This document shows positions 15,165 to 24,154 of a stretch of DNA of 47,777 bases, piece by piece (the stretch's first letter is position 1; each line of letters opens with the position of its first letter). The stretch is taken from the NCBI RefSeq assembly GCF_014397785.1, contig NZ_VZQQ01000048.1:1-47777 (forward strand), written 5' to 3'. Source of the stretch: Paraburkholderia podalyriae (lineage in GTDB: Bacteria; Pseudomonadota; Gammaproteobacteria; Burkholderiales; Burkholderiaceae). The position numbers and the translations under genes are program-made. The notes beneath the pieces are model-generated. The model was not told where the DNA came from. It searched no databases and saw only the letters and a program-made list of their open reading frames with translations.

Positions 15165-17663
15165 ATGAACGATGTTTCAGTAGCACAGGCGGCTTCGAAC
15201 GCGAAAGCCGCGTCGCGCGACGTGAGCGGCTACGCGTTCCAGCACGACGTGGTGAGGAATCTGATTTGCCGCGAGGGGCGTTATCCGGACATTGCGGGTC
15301 CGCACGACTGGTACATGGCGCTTGCCTTCAGCGTGCGCGATCGGATGCTGGCGCGTTGGGCCGCGTCGACGAAAGTCTATGCGGCGAAGGACGTCAAGCT
15401 TGCCTGCTACCTGTCGGCGGAGTTCCTGATCGGTCCGCAGCTCGGCAACAATCTGCTCAATCTCGGCATGCAGGACGAAGCGCGCGAAGCGATGCATGCA
15501 CTCGGCCAGGATCTCGACGCGCTGCTCGCGATCGAGGAAGAACCCGGCCTCGGCAATGGCGGACTTGGACGCCTTGCCGCGTGTTACATGGACTCGCTTT
15601 CGACGCTTGAAATACCGGCGATCGGATACGGCATCCACTACGAGTTCGGAATCTTCAATCAGCAGATTCGTGACGGCTGGCAGGTGGAGGTGACCGACAA
15701 GTGGCTGCAGAACGGCAACCCATGGGAAATCGTGCGGCCAGATGTGAGCCACTACGTCGGCTTTGGCGGATACACGCAACACCAGACCGACGATCAGGGC
15801 CGCCTGCGTGTGAGCTGGATACCGGCGCGGCAAGTGAAGGGCGTCGCCTGCGATTTTCCGGTGCAGGGCTATCGCGTCGATACCTGCAATGTGCTGCGTC
15901 TGTGGAAGAGCGAAGCGGTGGAGTCGTTCGACTTTCAGGACTTCAACGCCGGCCAGTACTACGACGCGGTGCAGGAAAAAGTCGTGTCGGAAACCTTATC
16001 CAAAGTTCTCTATCCGAACGACGAACCCGAGGCGGGCAAGCGTCTGCGGCTCGCGCAGCAGTATTTTTTCGTTTCGTGTTCGCTGCAGGACATGTTGCGG
16101 CTGATGGCATTAAAGGGCACGTCGATCGAGCAGTTCGCGGAGCTGTTCGCAGCGCAACTCAACGATACGCATCCGTCGATCGCGGTCGCCGAATTGATGC
16201 GTCTGCTGCTGGACGTGCACGGGCTTGCGTGGGATACCGCGTGGGACCTCACGCAGCGCACCTTCGCGTACACCAATCACACGCTATTGCCCGAGGCACT
16301 CGAGACCTGGGGCCTGCCGCTCTTTCAGAGCCTGCTGCCGCGCCCGCTCGAAATCATCCACGAAATCAATCGCCGTTTTCTCGATGACGTTCGGCGCGTT
16401 TTTCCCGACGACGACGCGCGCGTGACGCGCATGTCGCTGATCGACGAACGCGGCGACAAGAAAGTGCGCATGGCGCATCTCGCTACGGTTGGCGCTCATG
16501 CGGTCAACGGTGTGGCCGCGTTGCATTCAGATCTGCTACGCGAGACCGTACTGCACGATTTCGCCGAGATATTTCCGCAGCGCTTTCTCAACGTGACGAA
16601 CGGGGTGACGCCGCGCCGCTTCCTGATGCTGAGCAACCCTGGCCTCGCGGGTCTTCTGGATCGAACGATCGGCAGCGAATGGCGCACCGATCTCACGCGC
16701 CTCGACGCACTCGCCGCACACGCCGACGATGCCGGCTTGCATGAAGCATGGCGTGCGATCCGGCGTGACAACAAGGGCGCGCTCGCGGCACGCATCGCTA
16801 GCGCAACGGGCATCGACGTCGATCCTAACGCGCTGTTCGACATTCAGGTCAAGCGCATTCACGAGTACAAACGCCAGCATCTGAACGCGCTGTACATCAT
16901 CAGTCTGTATCACCAGCTATGCCGCAATCCCGCGCTCGATGTCGCGCCGCGCTGCTTTATCTTCGGCGGCAAGGCCGCGCCGGGCTACGCGATGGCCAAG
17001 CTGATGATCCGGCTGATCACCGGGATCGCCGAAGTCGTCAATCAAGACCCGGTGATCGACGGCCGGCTGAAAGTGGTCTTCTACCCGGACTTCAACGTGA
17101 AGAATGGGCACTGGGTGTATCCAGCCGCGGACCTGTCCGAGCAGATTTCGACAGCGGGCAAGGAAGCATCCGGCACCGGCAACATGAAGTTCATGATGAA
17201 CGGCGCGCTGACGATCGGCACGCTCGACGGCGCGAACGTGGAAATCCGCGAAGAAGCGGGCGCCGACAACTTCTTCCTGTTCGGCTTGACCGCGCAGCAG
17301 GTGGAAGAGTTAAAGCGCAACGGCTATCGGCCGTCCGACTATGTGCAGTCCAACGACGATCTGCGCGAAGCGTTCACGCAGATCGCGCAAGGGCGTTTCT
17401 CGCGCGGCGACCCGGATGTATTCAGACCACTCGTCGACAATCTGCTGCACTCGGACCCGTTCCTCGTGCTGGCCGATTTCGCGGATTACGTCGCGTGTCA
17501 GCAACGCGTGAGCGACGCGTGGCGCGACGCTCCGCGGTGGACGCGAATGTCGATCATGAACACGGCGCGCTCGGGCAAGTTCTCGTCGGATCGCGCGATC
17601 GGCGAGTATTGCGAGCGCATCTGGAACACACGTGCGGTGAGGATCGATCTTGCTCAGCCCTAA
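15165..17663 (+). CDS. glgP: Glycogen/maltodextrin phosphorylase
   Basis: An 832-residue GT35 enzyme that releases glucose-1-phosphate from alpha-1,4-glucans with pyridoxal phosphate, in the cytoplasm. The N-terminal substrate region has EEPGLGNGGLGRLAACYMDS. The C-terminal half has QVKRIHEYKRQ and the cofactor motif EASGTGNMKFMMNG, with Lys675 as the predicted Schiff-base lysine. Length and motifs are normal. GAGGGCAGAG precedes the start. The downstream debranching enzyme overlaps its last 14 bases, so the two are coupled for glycogen breakdown. No glycogen synthesis gene (glgA, glgB or glgC) is in the window. Confidence 0.95.
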   Translation: MNDVSVAQAASNAKAASRDVSGYAFQHDVVRNLICREGRYPDIAGPHDWYMALAFSVRDRMLARWAASTKVYAAKDVKLACYLSAEFLIGPQLGNNLLNLGMQDEAREAMHALGQDLDALLAIEEEPGLGNGGLGRLAACYMDSLSTLEIPAIGYGIHYEFGIFNQQIRDGWQVEVTDKWLQNGNPWEIVRPDVSHYVGFGGYTQHQTDDQGRLRVSWIPARQVKGVACDFPVQGYRVDTCNVLRLWKSEAVESFDFQDFNAGQYYDAVQEKVVSETLSKVLYPNDEPEAGKRLRLAQQYFFVSCSLQDMLRLMALKGTSIEQFAELFAAQLNDTHPSIAVAELMRLLLDVHGLAWDTAWDLTQRTFAYTNHTLLPEALETWGLPLFQSLLPRPLEIIHEINRRFLDDVRRVFPDDDARVTRMSLIDERGDKKVRMAHLATVGAHAVNGVAALHSDLLRETVLHDFAEIFPQRFLNVTNGVTPRRFLMLSNPGLAGLLDRTIGSEWRTDLTRLDALAAHADDAGLHEAWRAIRRDNKGALAARIASATGIDVDPNALFDIQVKRIHEYKRQHLNALYIISLYHQLCRNPALDVAPRCFIFGGKAAPGYAMAKLMIRLITGIAEVVNQDPVIDGRLKVVFYPDFNVKNGHWVYPAADLSEQISTAGKEASGTGNMKFMMNGALTIGTLDGANVEIREEAGADNFFLFGLTAQQVEELKRNGYRPSDYVQSNDDLREAFTQIAQGRFSRGDPDVFRPLVDNLLHSDPFLVLADFADYVACQQRVSDAWRDAPRWTRMSIMNTARSGKFSSDRAIGEYCERIWNTRAVRIDLAQP

Positions 17664-19740
17664 CGTCGAAAGCACGCGCAGTTATCAGGCGCGGCCTGGC
17701 TCGCGATTTCCGCTCGGTGCGTCGGTCGTGCCGGACGGTGTCAACTTCTGCATTTTTTGCCGGCACGCGACGCATCTCGAACTGCTGCTTTACGCGTCGA
17801 CGGATAGCATCGAGCCGTTTCAGATCATCGGACTTGAACCCGAGAGCAACCGCACGTTCTATTTCTGGCATGTGCTGATCGAAGATCTGCCGGCGCAGTG
17901 CTGCTATACGTGGCGCGCCTACGGAAATCATCGCGTGCCGCAACTCGACGACGAAGCCGCCAGCCGTTACGAGTTGCTCGATCCCACCGCGCGCGCAATC
18001 AGCGATCGCCACTGGCACCGCCAGCCCGCCGCCGGTGTGCACGAACCCGGGCATGCGTCCTTTCGAGCCATCGTCACCGAACCGCTGGACCTCCGCGAAG
18101 ACGTGGCCGTGCGCACGCTCGACGACGCGATCATCTACGAACTGCATGTGGGTGGCTTCACGCGCGATCCATCGAGCGGGGTTCGCTATCCCGGCACGTT
18201 CGCGGGGCTGATCGAGAAGATCCCGTATCTGAAGGAACTGGGCATCACGCACGTCGAGCTGCTACCGGTGATGGCCTTCGATGAGCAGGACGTGCCAGCA
18301 TCGGCAGTGGCGAAAGGGCTCGTCAATTACTGGGGCTACAGCACGCATAGCTTCTACAGTCCGCATCCGCGCTATTGCGTCGACCCCGAGCGCGCGCCGC
18401 AGGAGTTCCGTGCGTTGATCGACGCGATGCACGAGGCCGGCATCACCGTGCTGCTCGATGTGGTGTTCAATCACACCGCGGAAGCGGGCCTGAGCGGTCC
18501 GGTGATCAACTTCAAGGTGCTCGCCAACGAAGTCTTCTATCACGTCGATCCGGCGGACGGCGGGCGCTATCTCGACTACACGGGCTGCGGTAATACGGTC
18601 AACTGCAATCATCCGTTGGTGTCGGCGTTCATCCTGCATTGCCTCGAGTACTGGGTGCAGGAACTCGGCGTGGACGGCTTTCGCTTCGATCTCGCGAGCG
18701 TCTTCACGCGCGGCGAGGGCGGCGCGTTGCTGGGTACGCCGCCGTTGCCATGGGCGATGGAAGCGTCGCCGGTGCTCGCGCGCGTGCCGCTAATCGCTGA
18801 GGCGTGGGACGCGGCGGGCCTGTATCACGTCGGCGCATTCCCGGGCATGGCGTGGGCCGAATGGAACGGCCGCTATCGTGATGTGATCCGGCGCTTCGTG
18901 CGCGGCGATCCGGGACTGATCGGCCAGATGTGCACGTGCCTCGCGGGTAGCGCGGACCTTTATGAGGCGGACGGCAGACTGCCCGTGAACAGCATCAACT
19001 TTGTGAGCTGTCACGACGGCTTTACGTTGTGCGATCTCGTCAGCTACGACGCGAAGCGCAACGAGGCGAACGGCGACGACAACCGCGACGGCAGCAACGA
19101 CAACCTGTCGTGGAACTGCGGCGCCGAAGGCGTCACCGATGATCCGTCGATCGTCGGTCTGCGATTGCGGCAGGCGCGCAACTTCATCGCGATCCTGCTG
19201 CTGAGCCAGGGCGTGCCGATGCTGCTCGCCGGCGACGAAATCCTGCGAAGCCAGCGCGGCAACAACAACGCGTACTGCCAGGACAACGCGCTGTCATGGA
19301 TGGACTGGCATTTCGCCGATGGCGCGCTCGACATGCTGCGTTTCGTGCGCGAGATGATTGCGCTTCGCAAGCGTCACCCGAGCCTGCGCCGTCGCCGTTT
19401 CCTCACGGGCGGTGCCGAGCACGGTCGGACGCAGCCGGATGTCGCCTGGCACGGCGAACGGCTTGGATCTCCCGCATGGGGCGACCCGGGTGCTCGCCTG
19501 GTCGCGTTCACGCTCGCGGGACATGCGCGGGGCGAGCCCATGTTGCACGTGGTCCTTAACATGAATGCGGATGCGCGCGATGCGCAGCTTCCCGCCCTCG
19601 ACGACGCGAACTGGCGGCGGATTGTCGATACGGCCGCGCAACCACCGTCGGACATTGTTTCGATTGTTGAAACAGCCCGTGTCGAATGCGGTGCCTGCCG
19701 TGTGGAAGCGCGCAGTGTCGTCGTGCTTGAATCGCGATGA
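17650..19740 (+). CDS. glgX: Glycogen debranching enzyme (GH13 isoamylase type)
   Basis: A 696-residue enzyme that cleaves alpha-1,6 branches left by GlgP. An N-terminal CBM48-like domain (about residues 10-110) precedes a GH13 barrel with DVVFNHTAE, the nucleophile Asp347 in GFRFDLASV, the acid Glu384 in IAEAWD, and Asp456 in SCHDGFTL. The chosen start is the TTG at 17650, inside the end of glgP, because GAGGA lies six bases upstream (17639-17643) and the N-terminus fits the family. A 14-bp overlap with a rare start suggests that its translation depends on glgP translation. Confidence 0.93.
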   Translation: MLSPNVESTRSYQARPGSRFPLGASVVPDGVNFCIFCRHATHLELLLYASTDSIEPFQIIGLEPESNRTFYFWHVLIEDLPAQCCYTWRAYGNHRVPQLDDEAASRYELLDPTARAISDRHWHRQPAAGVHEPGHASFRAIVTEPLDLREDVAVRTLDDAIIYELHVGGFTRDPSSGVRYPGTFAGLIEKIPYLKELGITHVELLPVMAFDEQDVPASAVAKGLVNYWGYSTHSFYSPHPRYCVDPERAPQEFRALIDAMHEAGITVLLDVVFNHTAEAGLSGPVINFKVLANEVFYHVDPADGGRYLDYTGCGNTVNCNHPLVSAFILHCLEYWVQELGVDGFRFDLASVFTRGEGGALLGTPPLPWAMEASPVLARVPLIAEAWDAAGLYHVGAFPGMAWAEWNGRYRDVIRRFVRGDPGLIGQMCTCLAGSADLYEADGRLPVNSINFVSCHDGFTLCDLVSYDAKRNEANGDDNRDGSNDNLSWNCGAEGVTDDPSIVGLRLRQARNFIAILLLSQGVPMLLAGDEILRSQRGNNNAYCQDNALSWMDWHFADGALDMLRFVREMIALRKRHPSLRRRRFLTGGAEHGRTQPDVAWHGERLGSPAWGDPGARLVAFTLAGHARGEPMLHVVLNMNADARDAQLPALDDANWRRIVDTAAQPPSDIVSIVETARVECGACRVEARSVVVLESR

Positions 19741-19763
19741 ATGGTCGCAATGAATGGTCGCAA
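19738..19763 (+). repeat. 13-bp perfect tandem duplication at the glgX stop
   Basis: TGAATGGTCGCAA occurs twice back to back (19738-19750 and 19751-19763). The first copy contains the glgX stop codon. It looks like a slippage duplication and no function is evident. Confidence 0.9.
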
Positions 19764-19842
19764 TCGCGCTGAACGGTGCGCAGCAAAGCGACTTTAATAT
19801 TTACGTACTGCTGTGTTGCTTTGTCCATCACCAGGGGGCGGC

Positions 19843-21432
19843 ATGGATGCAGTCAGAACCTTCGTCGAAAGTCAGCCGCTGTTCGCGCTCTTTTTGACCA
19901 TCGCGGTCGGCTACCTGATCGGCGAAATCAATGTGAAGGGCGTCGCTTTGGGCTCCGGGGCCGTGCTGTTCGTTGGACTGGCGCTCGGCGCGTTCGCGCC
20001 GAAAGCCACGCCGCCGGCGCTGCTGGGCACGCTCGGTCTGTTGATGTTTCTTTATGGCATCGGCATTCAGTATGGCGCGCAGTTCTTTCGCGGGCTCACG
20101 AGCCGGGATGGCATGAAGGCCAACGCAGCCGCGTGTATCGGCGTGATCGTTTCGGGTCTCGTCGCGTGCGGCTTCATCCGTTTCGGCATCACGCTCGCCG
20201 ATGCCCTCGGGATGTTCGCGGGCAGCGGCACGAGCACGGCGAGCCTGCAGGTTGCCATTGCGTCGATGAAGAGCAGCGATGCCGCCGTGGCCTATAGCGT
20301 TGCCTATCCGTTCGGCGTGGCTGGGCCGATTCTATTTATCTACGCGCTGCAGTTGGCCCTCAAAGTCAAGATACACAAGCCGCCTGCCAAGCTGCTGCAG
20401 ACTGCGGAAATCGCGTTGCGCAATGCCAGTTTCTTCGGGCTCAGGCTGCCTGAGCTGTTGACACGTCTGCCTGCCGGTGTGGCAATCGCGGCCGTGCGGC
20501 GCGACCATCACAACCAGCTCACCACCGACGATTTCATTCTGCGCGCTGACGACGTTCTGCTCGTCACCGCCACCGACCACCGCCTGCTCGACGAAGCAAC
20601 GGCGCTGTGCGGCGAATTGCAGCCCGGGCGCATCGCGAGTCATCGGGAAGATCTGGACTATATGCGGGTGTTCGCATCGAATCCGTCGGTCGTCGGAATG
20701 TCGCTTGGCAGTCTGCGCTTCCCGGACGGCGTGAACTGCGCGGTCGCGCACGTGCGGCGGGGTGACGCCGATCTGCTGTCCAGTCCAGACCTTATTCTCG
20801 AAGCGGGCGACCGGGTCGGCCTGCTCGTCAATCGCGCGCATCAGGCGAGCGTGCGCGCGTTCTTCGGCGATTCGATCAAAAGCACGGCCGACCTCAGTTT
20901 CATCTGCCTGGGCATAGGCGCGGCGGCGGGGCTGCTGGTCGGCGCGATCCCGCTGCGCTTGCCTGGTCTCGGCGCGTTCAGCCTGGGTCTCGCGGGATTG
21001 CTGCTTGTCGCGCTGTGCCTCGGCAAGGCGCGCCGCAACGGACCGTTCGTCTGGGTGATGCCGCTTTCGGCGAATCTGGTCCTTCGCAATCTTGGACTCA
21101 CGATCTTCCTCGCGCAGGTGGGCATTGCTTGCGGACCCAAGTTCGTCGCGACCGTGGGCACCGCCGGGCCGCTGCTGCTGCTTTATGGCGCGATCACGCT
21201 GCTGGTACTCGTCGGCGTGACGGCTATCTGCTGCCTGTGGATCTTCAGGCTGTCTTTCGATACGTCGGTCGGCGTGATCTGCGGCGCTACCGGCAACCCG
21301 GCGATCCTCGCCTTTGCCAACCGCATCGCGCCGACGGATCAGCCCGACATCATGTACGCGATGATTTTCCCGTCGATGACCATCGTCAAGGTGCTGTTCG
21401 TGCAGATCGCCATAGCGATCGCAGCCGGCTAG
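19843..21432 (+). CDS. Aspartate:alanine exchanger (AspT/YidE) family transporter
   Basis: A 529-residue membrane protein. Two blocks of about five to six helices flank a central soluble part with two TrkA-C (RCK_C) domains (about residues 195-360). Both halves carry the duplicated family motif: GMFAGSGTSTASLQVA in the first, and GVICGATGNPAILAFA in the second. The family exchanges amino acids or dicarboxylates, and the substrate here cannot be told. ATG 19843 was chosen because AGGGGG lies four bases upstream and the N-terminus then starts at the first helix; the frame is open to 19813. ldhA follows in the same direction after 57 bp. Confidence 0.85.
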   Translation: MDAVRTFVESQPLFALFLTIAVGYLIGEINVKGVALGSGAVLFVGLALGAFAPKATPPALLGTLGLLMFLYGIGIQYGAQFFRGLTSRDGMKANAAACIGVIVSGLVACGFIRFGITLADALGMFAGSGTSTASLQVAIASMKSSDAAVAYSVAYPFGVAGPILFIYALQLALKVKIHKPPAKLLQTAEIALRNASFFGLRLPELLTRLPAGVAIAAVRRDHHNQLTTDDFILRADDVLLVTATDHRLLDEATALCGELQPGRIASHREDLDYMRVFASNPSVVGMSLGSLRFPDGVNCAVAHVRRGDADLLSSPDLILEAGDRVGLLVNRAHQASVRAFFGDSIKSTADLSFICLGIGAAAGLLVGAIPLRLPGLGAFSLGLAGLLLVALCLGKARRNGPFVWVMPLSANLVLRNLGLTIFLAQVGIACGPKFVATVGTAGPLLLLYGAITLLVLVGVTAICCLWIFRLSFDTSVGVICGATGNPAILAFANRIAPTDQPDIMYAMIFPSMTIVKVLFVQIAIAIAAG

Positions 21433-21489
21433 ACGTAGCCGCGCCGCAGCCGAACGAAATTCGAGTTACAGATAGGCAAGGAGCCCATC

Positions 21490-22485
21490 ATGGAAGTGGC
21501 GATATTCAGTTCGACGCGCTATGAACGCCGGTATCTCGACGAGGCCAACAGCAGCGGCGAGCACAAGCTGCATTACTTCGATGTGCTGCTGGAGAGAGAC
21601 ACCGTCGGTCTTGCCGCCGGCTACGGCGCCGTTTGCATCTTCGTCAACGACAAGGCTGACGCGCAGATACTGAGCGCGCTGCACAAGGGTGGCACGCGTC
21701 TGCTCGCGTTGCGCTGCACGGGCTTCAACAACGTCGACCTCGAAGCTGCCGAAGGGCTCGGCATGAAGGTGGTGCGCGTCGTGACGTACTCGCCGAACTC
21801 CGTGGCGGAGCACGCAGTAGCGCTACTGCTCGCGATCAACCGCAAGGTGCACCGTGCCTACAACCGCACCCGCGACTCGAACTTTTCGCTCGACGGTCTG
21901 ACCGGCTTCGACCTTTGCGGCAAGACGGTTGCGGTGGTCGGAACGGGCAAGATCGGCCGCGTGTTTGCGAAGATCATGCTCGGCTTCGGCTGCAGGGTGA
22001 TCGGTTTCGATCCGCAACCCTCGGCGGAATTCGAGGCGCTCGGTCTGAGCTATGCGAAGCCGGGCGAGATTGGGGAGGAAGCCGACATCATTTCGCTGCA
22101 TTGTCCGCTCACACCCACGACATACCACGTGATCAATTCGCAAACGCTCAAACGCGCGAAGCCAGGCGCGATCCTTATCAACACGAGCCGCGGTGGGCTG
22201 ATCGACACGGAGGCCGCCATCGACGCGTTGAAGACCGGGCAGCTTGGCGGCCTTGGTATCGACGTGTACGAACAGGAGGGGAATCTCTTCTTTCGCGATC
22301 TCTCCAGCGAGATCATCACCGATGATGTGTTTCAACGCCTCGTCTCGTTTCCCAATGTCATCGTCACTGGACATCAGGCCTACCTGACGCATGAGGCATT
22401 GACGACCATCTGCGAGACCACGCTCGAAAGCGTCTCGGCGTTTGAGCAAAATCGGCCTTTGCAGAACGAGGTGAAGCTCGGGTAG
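21490..22485 (+). CDS. ldhA: D-lactate dehydrogenase (LdhA-type 2-hydroxyacid dehydrogenase)
   Basis: A 331-residue NAD-dependent enzyme that interconverts pyruvate and D-lactate. The NAD fold is VAVVGTGKIGRVFAKI. The catalytic arginine is Arg234 in NTSRGGLID, the glutamate lies in DVYEQEGN and the histidine is His295 in TGHQAYLT. The whole sequence follows the fermentative LdhA branch (SPNSVAEHAVAL, EIITDDVFQRL) rather than glyoxylate or formate dehydrogenases. AAGGAG precedes the ATG. It may share a transcript with the exchanger upstream. Confidence 0.92.
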   Translation: MEVAIFSSTRYERRYLDEANSSGEHKLHYFDVLLERDTVGLAAGYGAVCIFVNDKADAQILSALHKGGTRLLALRCTGFNNVDLEAAEGLGMKVVRVVTYSPNSVAEHAVALLLAINRKVHRAYNRTRDSNFSLDGLTGFDLCGKTVAVVGTGKIGRVFAKIMLGFGCRVIGFDPQPSAEFEALGLSYAKPGEIGEEADIISLHCPLTPTTYHVINSQTLKRAKPGAILINTSRGGLIDTEAAIDALKTGQLGGLGIDVYEQEGNLFFRDLSSEIITDDVFQRLVSFPNVIVTGHQAYLTHEALTTICETTLESVSAFEQNRPLQNEVKLG

Positions 22486-22487
22486 AG

Positions 22488-22589
22488 GCAAAGCCGGGTT
22501 CTCTGGAGCGCGTCGCGAAGGTGACCGCGACGATCGTCGGCATCGATCCCGAGACGCGCACTGCCCAGATCTCAAGCGGGCGCAACTGA
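22488..22589 (+). pseudogene. Possible 3' relic of a periplasmic beta-rich protein
   Basis: In a frame different from ldhA, codons from about 22488 to the stop at 22587-22589 read as KVTATIVGIDPETRTAQI near the end. This resembles a beta-strand repeat seen in small secreted Burkholderiaceae proteins. It has no start codon or ribosome site of its own. It is 33 codons long and could be chance, so confidence is low. Confidence 0.25.
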
Positions 22590-22629
22590 AAGGATCCGTG
22601 CGCCGCACGACCGATGATCTTGCTCTGGG

Positions 22630-23952
22630 TCACGATAGGCGTTTGCCCATCGTTTCCGGCACCATCGCCAGCCCGAGAAGTGAGACCAGGCCGCAACCGA
22701 TCACGTAGAAGGCAGGTGCGTTGGCATTGGCGGTCAGATGGATAAGTATGGTCGAAAAGAACTGCGAAAAACTGCCGAAGATCACGATCGCCCCGTAGTA
22801 GCTGACAGCCACGCCTGTGGCGCGCAGCCTCTGTGGCAACACTTCGCTGACCAACACGAGCGTAGCGGCCGAAGTCATCGCCATTGGCACTGCGAGGCAG
22901 GCGGCCACGATGAGCAGACGCACGAGGGTCGGTTGCCCGTTGAGCAGCACGAATGCGGGGTAGATCATGGCCAGCAGTGCGACGCGCGACCAGAACACGA
23001 CCTTGCGTCGGCCGATCCGATCGCTGAGCCAGCCGGAGAAGGGTGACAACGCGGCGAGGATCAGTGACCCGACGAAGCCGGCCCAGATCGTCTGCGAGAG
23101 GGGCATATGCAGCTGGATGACCGCGTAGTTCGGAAGGTAGAAGACCACGATGTGCACGGCCGATGCAAGACCGATCATGACCAGAACGCTGGCCACCAGT
23201 TTGGGCCAGTGCTCTTTCAGCAGCTGCCCGGCTCCGCCCGCCGTCGCCGCTTTCGCATGCGCAGGCGTCAAGGTCTCTTCCAGACGCCGCCGGACCACCA
23301 TGCTGACCGGAATCACCATGATGCCGATGACGAAGGCGACGCGCCAGCCCCAGCCGCTTAGGGCGCTCGGGTCCAGCAGATTGCTCAGCGTCAGCGCGAC
23401 CAGCGCAGCGAGCACCGCGGCGAGGCCCTGACTGAACGGTTGCCAGCTGGTATAGAAGCCGCGCGAGTGCTCGTCGGCGTACTCCAGCAGCATGGCGCTG
23501 GCAGGTCCCATTTCGCCGCCGATCGCGAAGCCCTGAAGCAGCCTGGCGAGCACGACCAACACCGGTGCCATCAGGCCGATCTGCGCATACGTAGGCGCCA
23601 GCACGAGGATCAATGCGCTCAACCCCATCAGCCACAGCGTGAGTATCACCGCTGGCTTGCGGCCGACTCGGTCGGCATAGCGGCCAAATACCAGGCCGCC
23701 GAGGGGCCGCATCACATAGCCGATGCCGAAGGTGGCGAACGACAGAAGCGTCTGTCCGAATGCATTGCCGATCGGGAAAAAGAGTGGGCCAATCAGGGTC
23801 GCGAAGAAGTTGTAGACCACAGAGTCGTACAACTCCAGGCCGCTGCCGATGGTGATCGCTGTAATGGCCCAGGAGTTGGACAATGCCTTGCGTGGTCTCG
23901 CGTCGCTGGCGATGGTGTGAAGCGGTGCTCTTTTGGCTGAATCGTTGTACAT
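22630..23952 (-). CDS. MHS-type MFS metabolite:proton symporter
   Basis: A 440-residue major facilitator with 12 predicted helices and the MHS-family features WAITAITIGSGLELYDSVVYNFFA in helix 1 (shown in part: GLELYDSVVY), RPLGGLVFGRYADRVGRK in loop 2-3, and LLQGFAIGGEMG in helix 4. Relatives carry 2-oxoglutarate, shikimate, citrate or aromatic acids with protons. The start at 23952 has GGAGA just upstream on the minus strand; the longer open frame to 24138 lacks this. It lies downstream of the oxidoreductase gene in the same direction, so it is a candidate uptake system for the substrate of the island. Confidence 0.85.
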   Translation of the reverse strand: MYNDSAKRAPLHTIASDARPRKALSNSWAITAITIGSGLELYDSVVYNFFATLIGPLFFPIGNAFGQTLLSFATFGIGYVMRPLGGLVFGRYADRVGRKPAVILTLWLMGLSALILVLAPTYAQIGLMAPVLVVLARLLQGFAIGGEMGPASAMLLEYADEHSRGFYTSWQPFSQGLAAVLAALVALTLSNLLDPSALSGWGWRVAFVIGIMVIPVSMVVRRRLEETLTPAHAKAATAGGAGQLLKEHWPKLVASVLVMIGLASAVHIVVFYLPNYAVIQLHMPLSQTIWAGFVGSLILAALSPFSGWLSDRIGRRKVVFWSRVALLAMIYPAFVLLNGQPTLVRLLIVAACLAVPMAMTSAATLVLVSEVLPQRLRATGVAVSYYGAIVIFGSFSQFFSTILIHLTANANAPAFYVIGCGLVSLLGLAMVPETMGKRLS

Positions 23953-24111
23953 GATGTCTCCATTGTGACGAGCTCGATACTCGTTCTGACTGTTGAAGCA
24001 TGATTCGCACGGTAGTGTGCGGTGCAAAGCTCGGACTCGGTAACGGCGGCCATCAAAATCATGATCGGAAGCTTGATCGCCTGGCGGCTGCCTCGGCGCG
24101 ATCTCACGCGA

Positions 24112-24137
24112 TGCCCCTCCACGCGGTTGGAGGGGCA
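24112..24137 (-). terminator. Strong 10-bp hairpin downstream of the oxidoreductase gene
   Basis: TGCCCCTCCA (24112-24121) and TGGAGGGGCA (24128-24137) pair perfectly around a six-base loop, 17 bases after the stop of the 24155-27736 gene. There is no T run on either side, so it may be a Rho-assisted terminator or an mRNA-stabilising end rather than a classic intrinsic terminator. Confidence 0.5.
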
Positions 24138-24154
24138 CGTCACATCTTTCCCGC

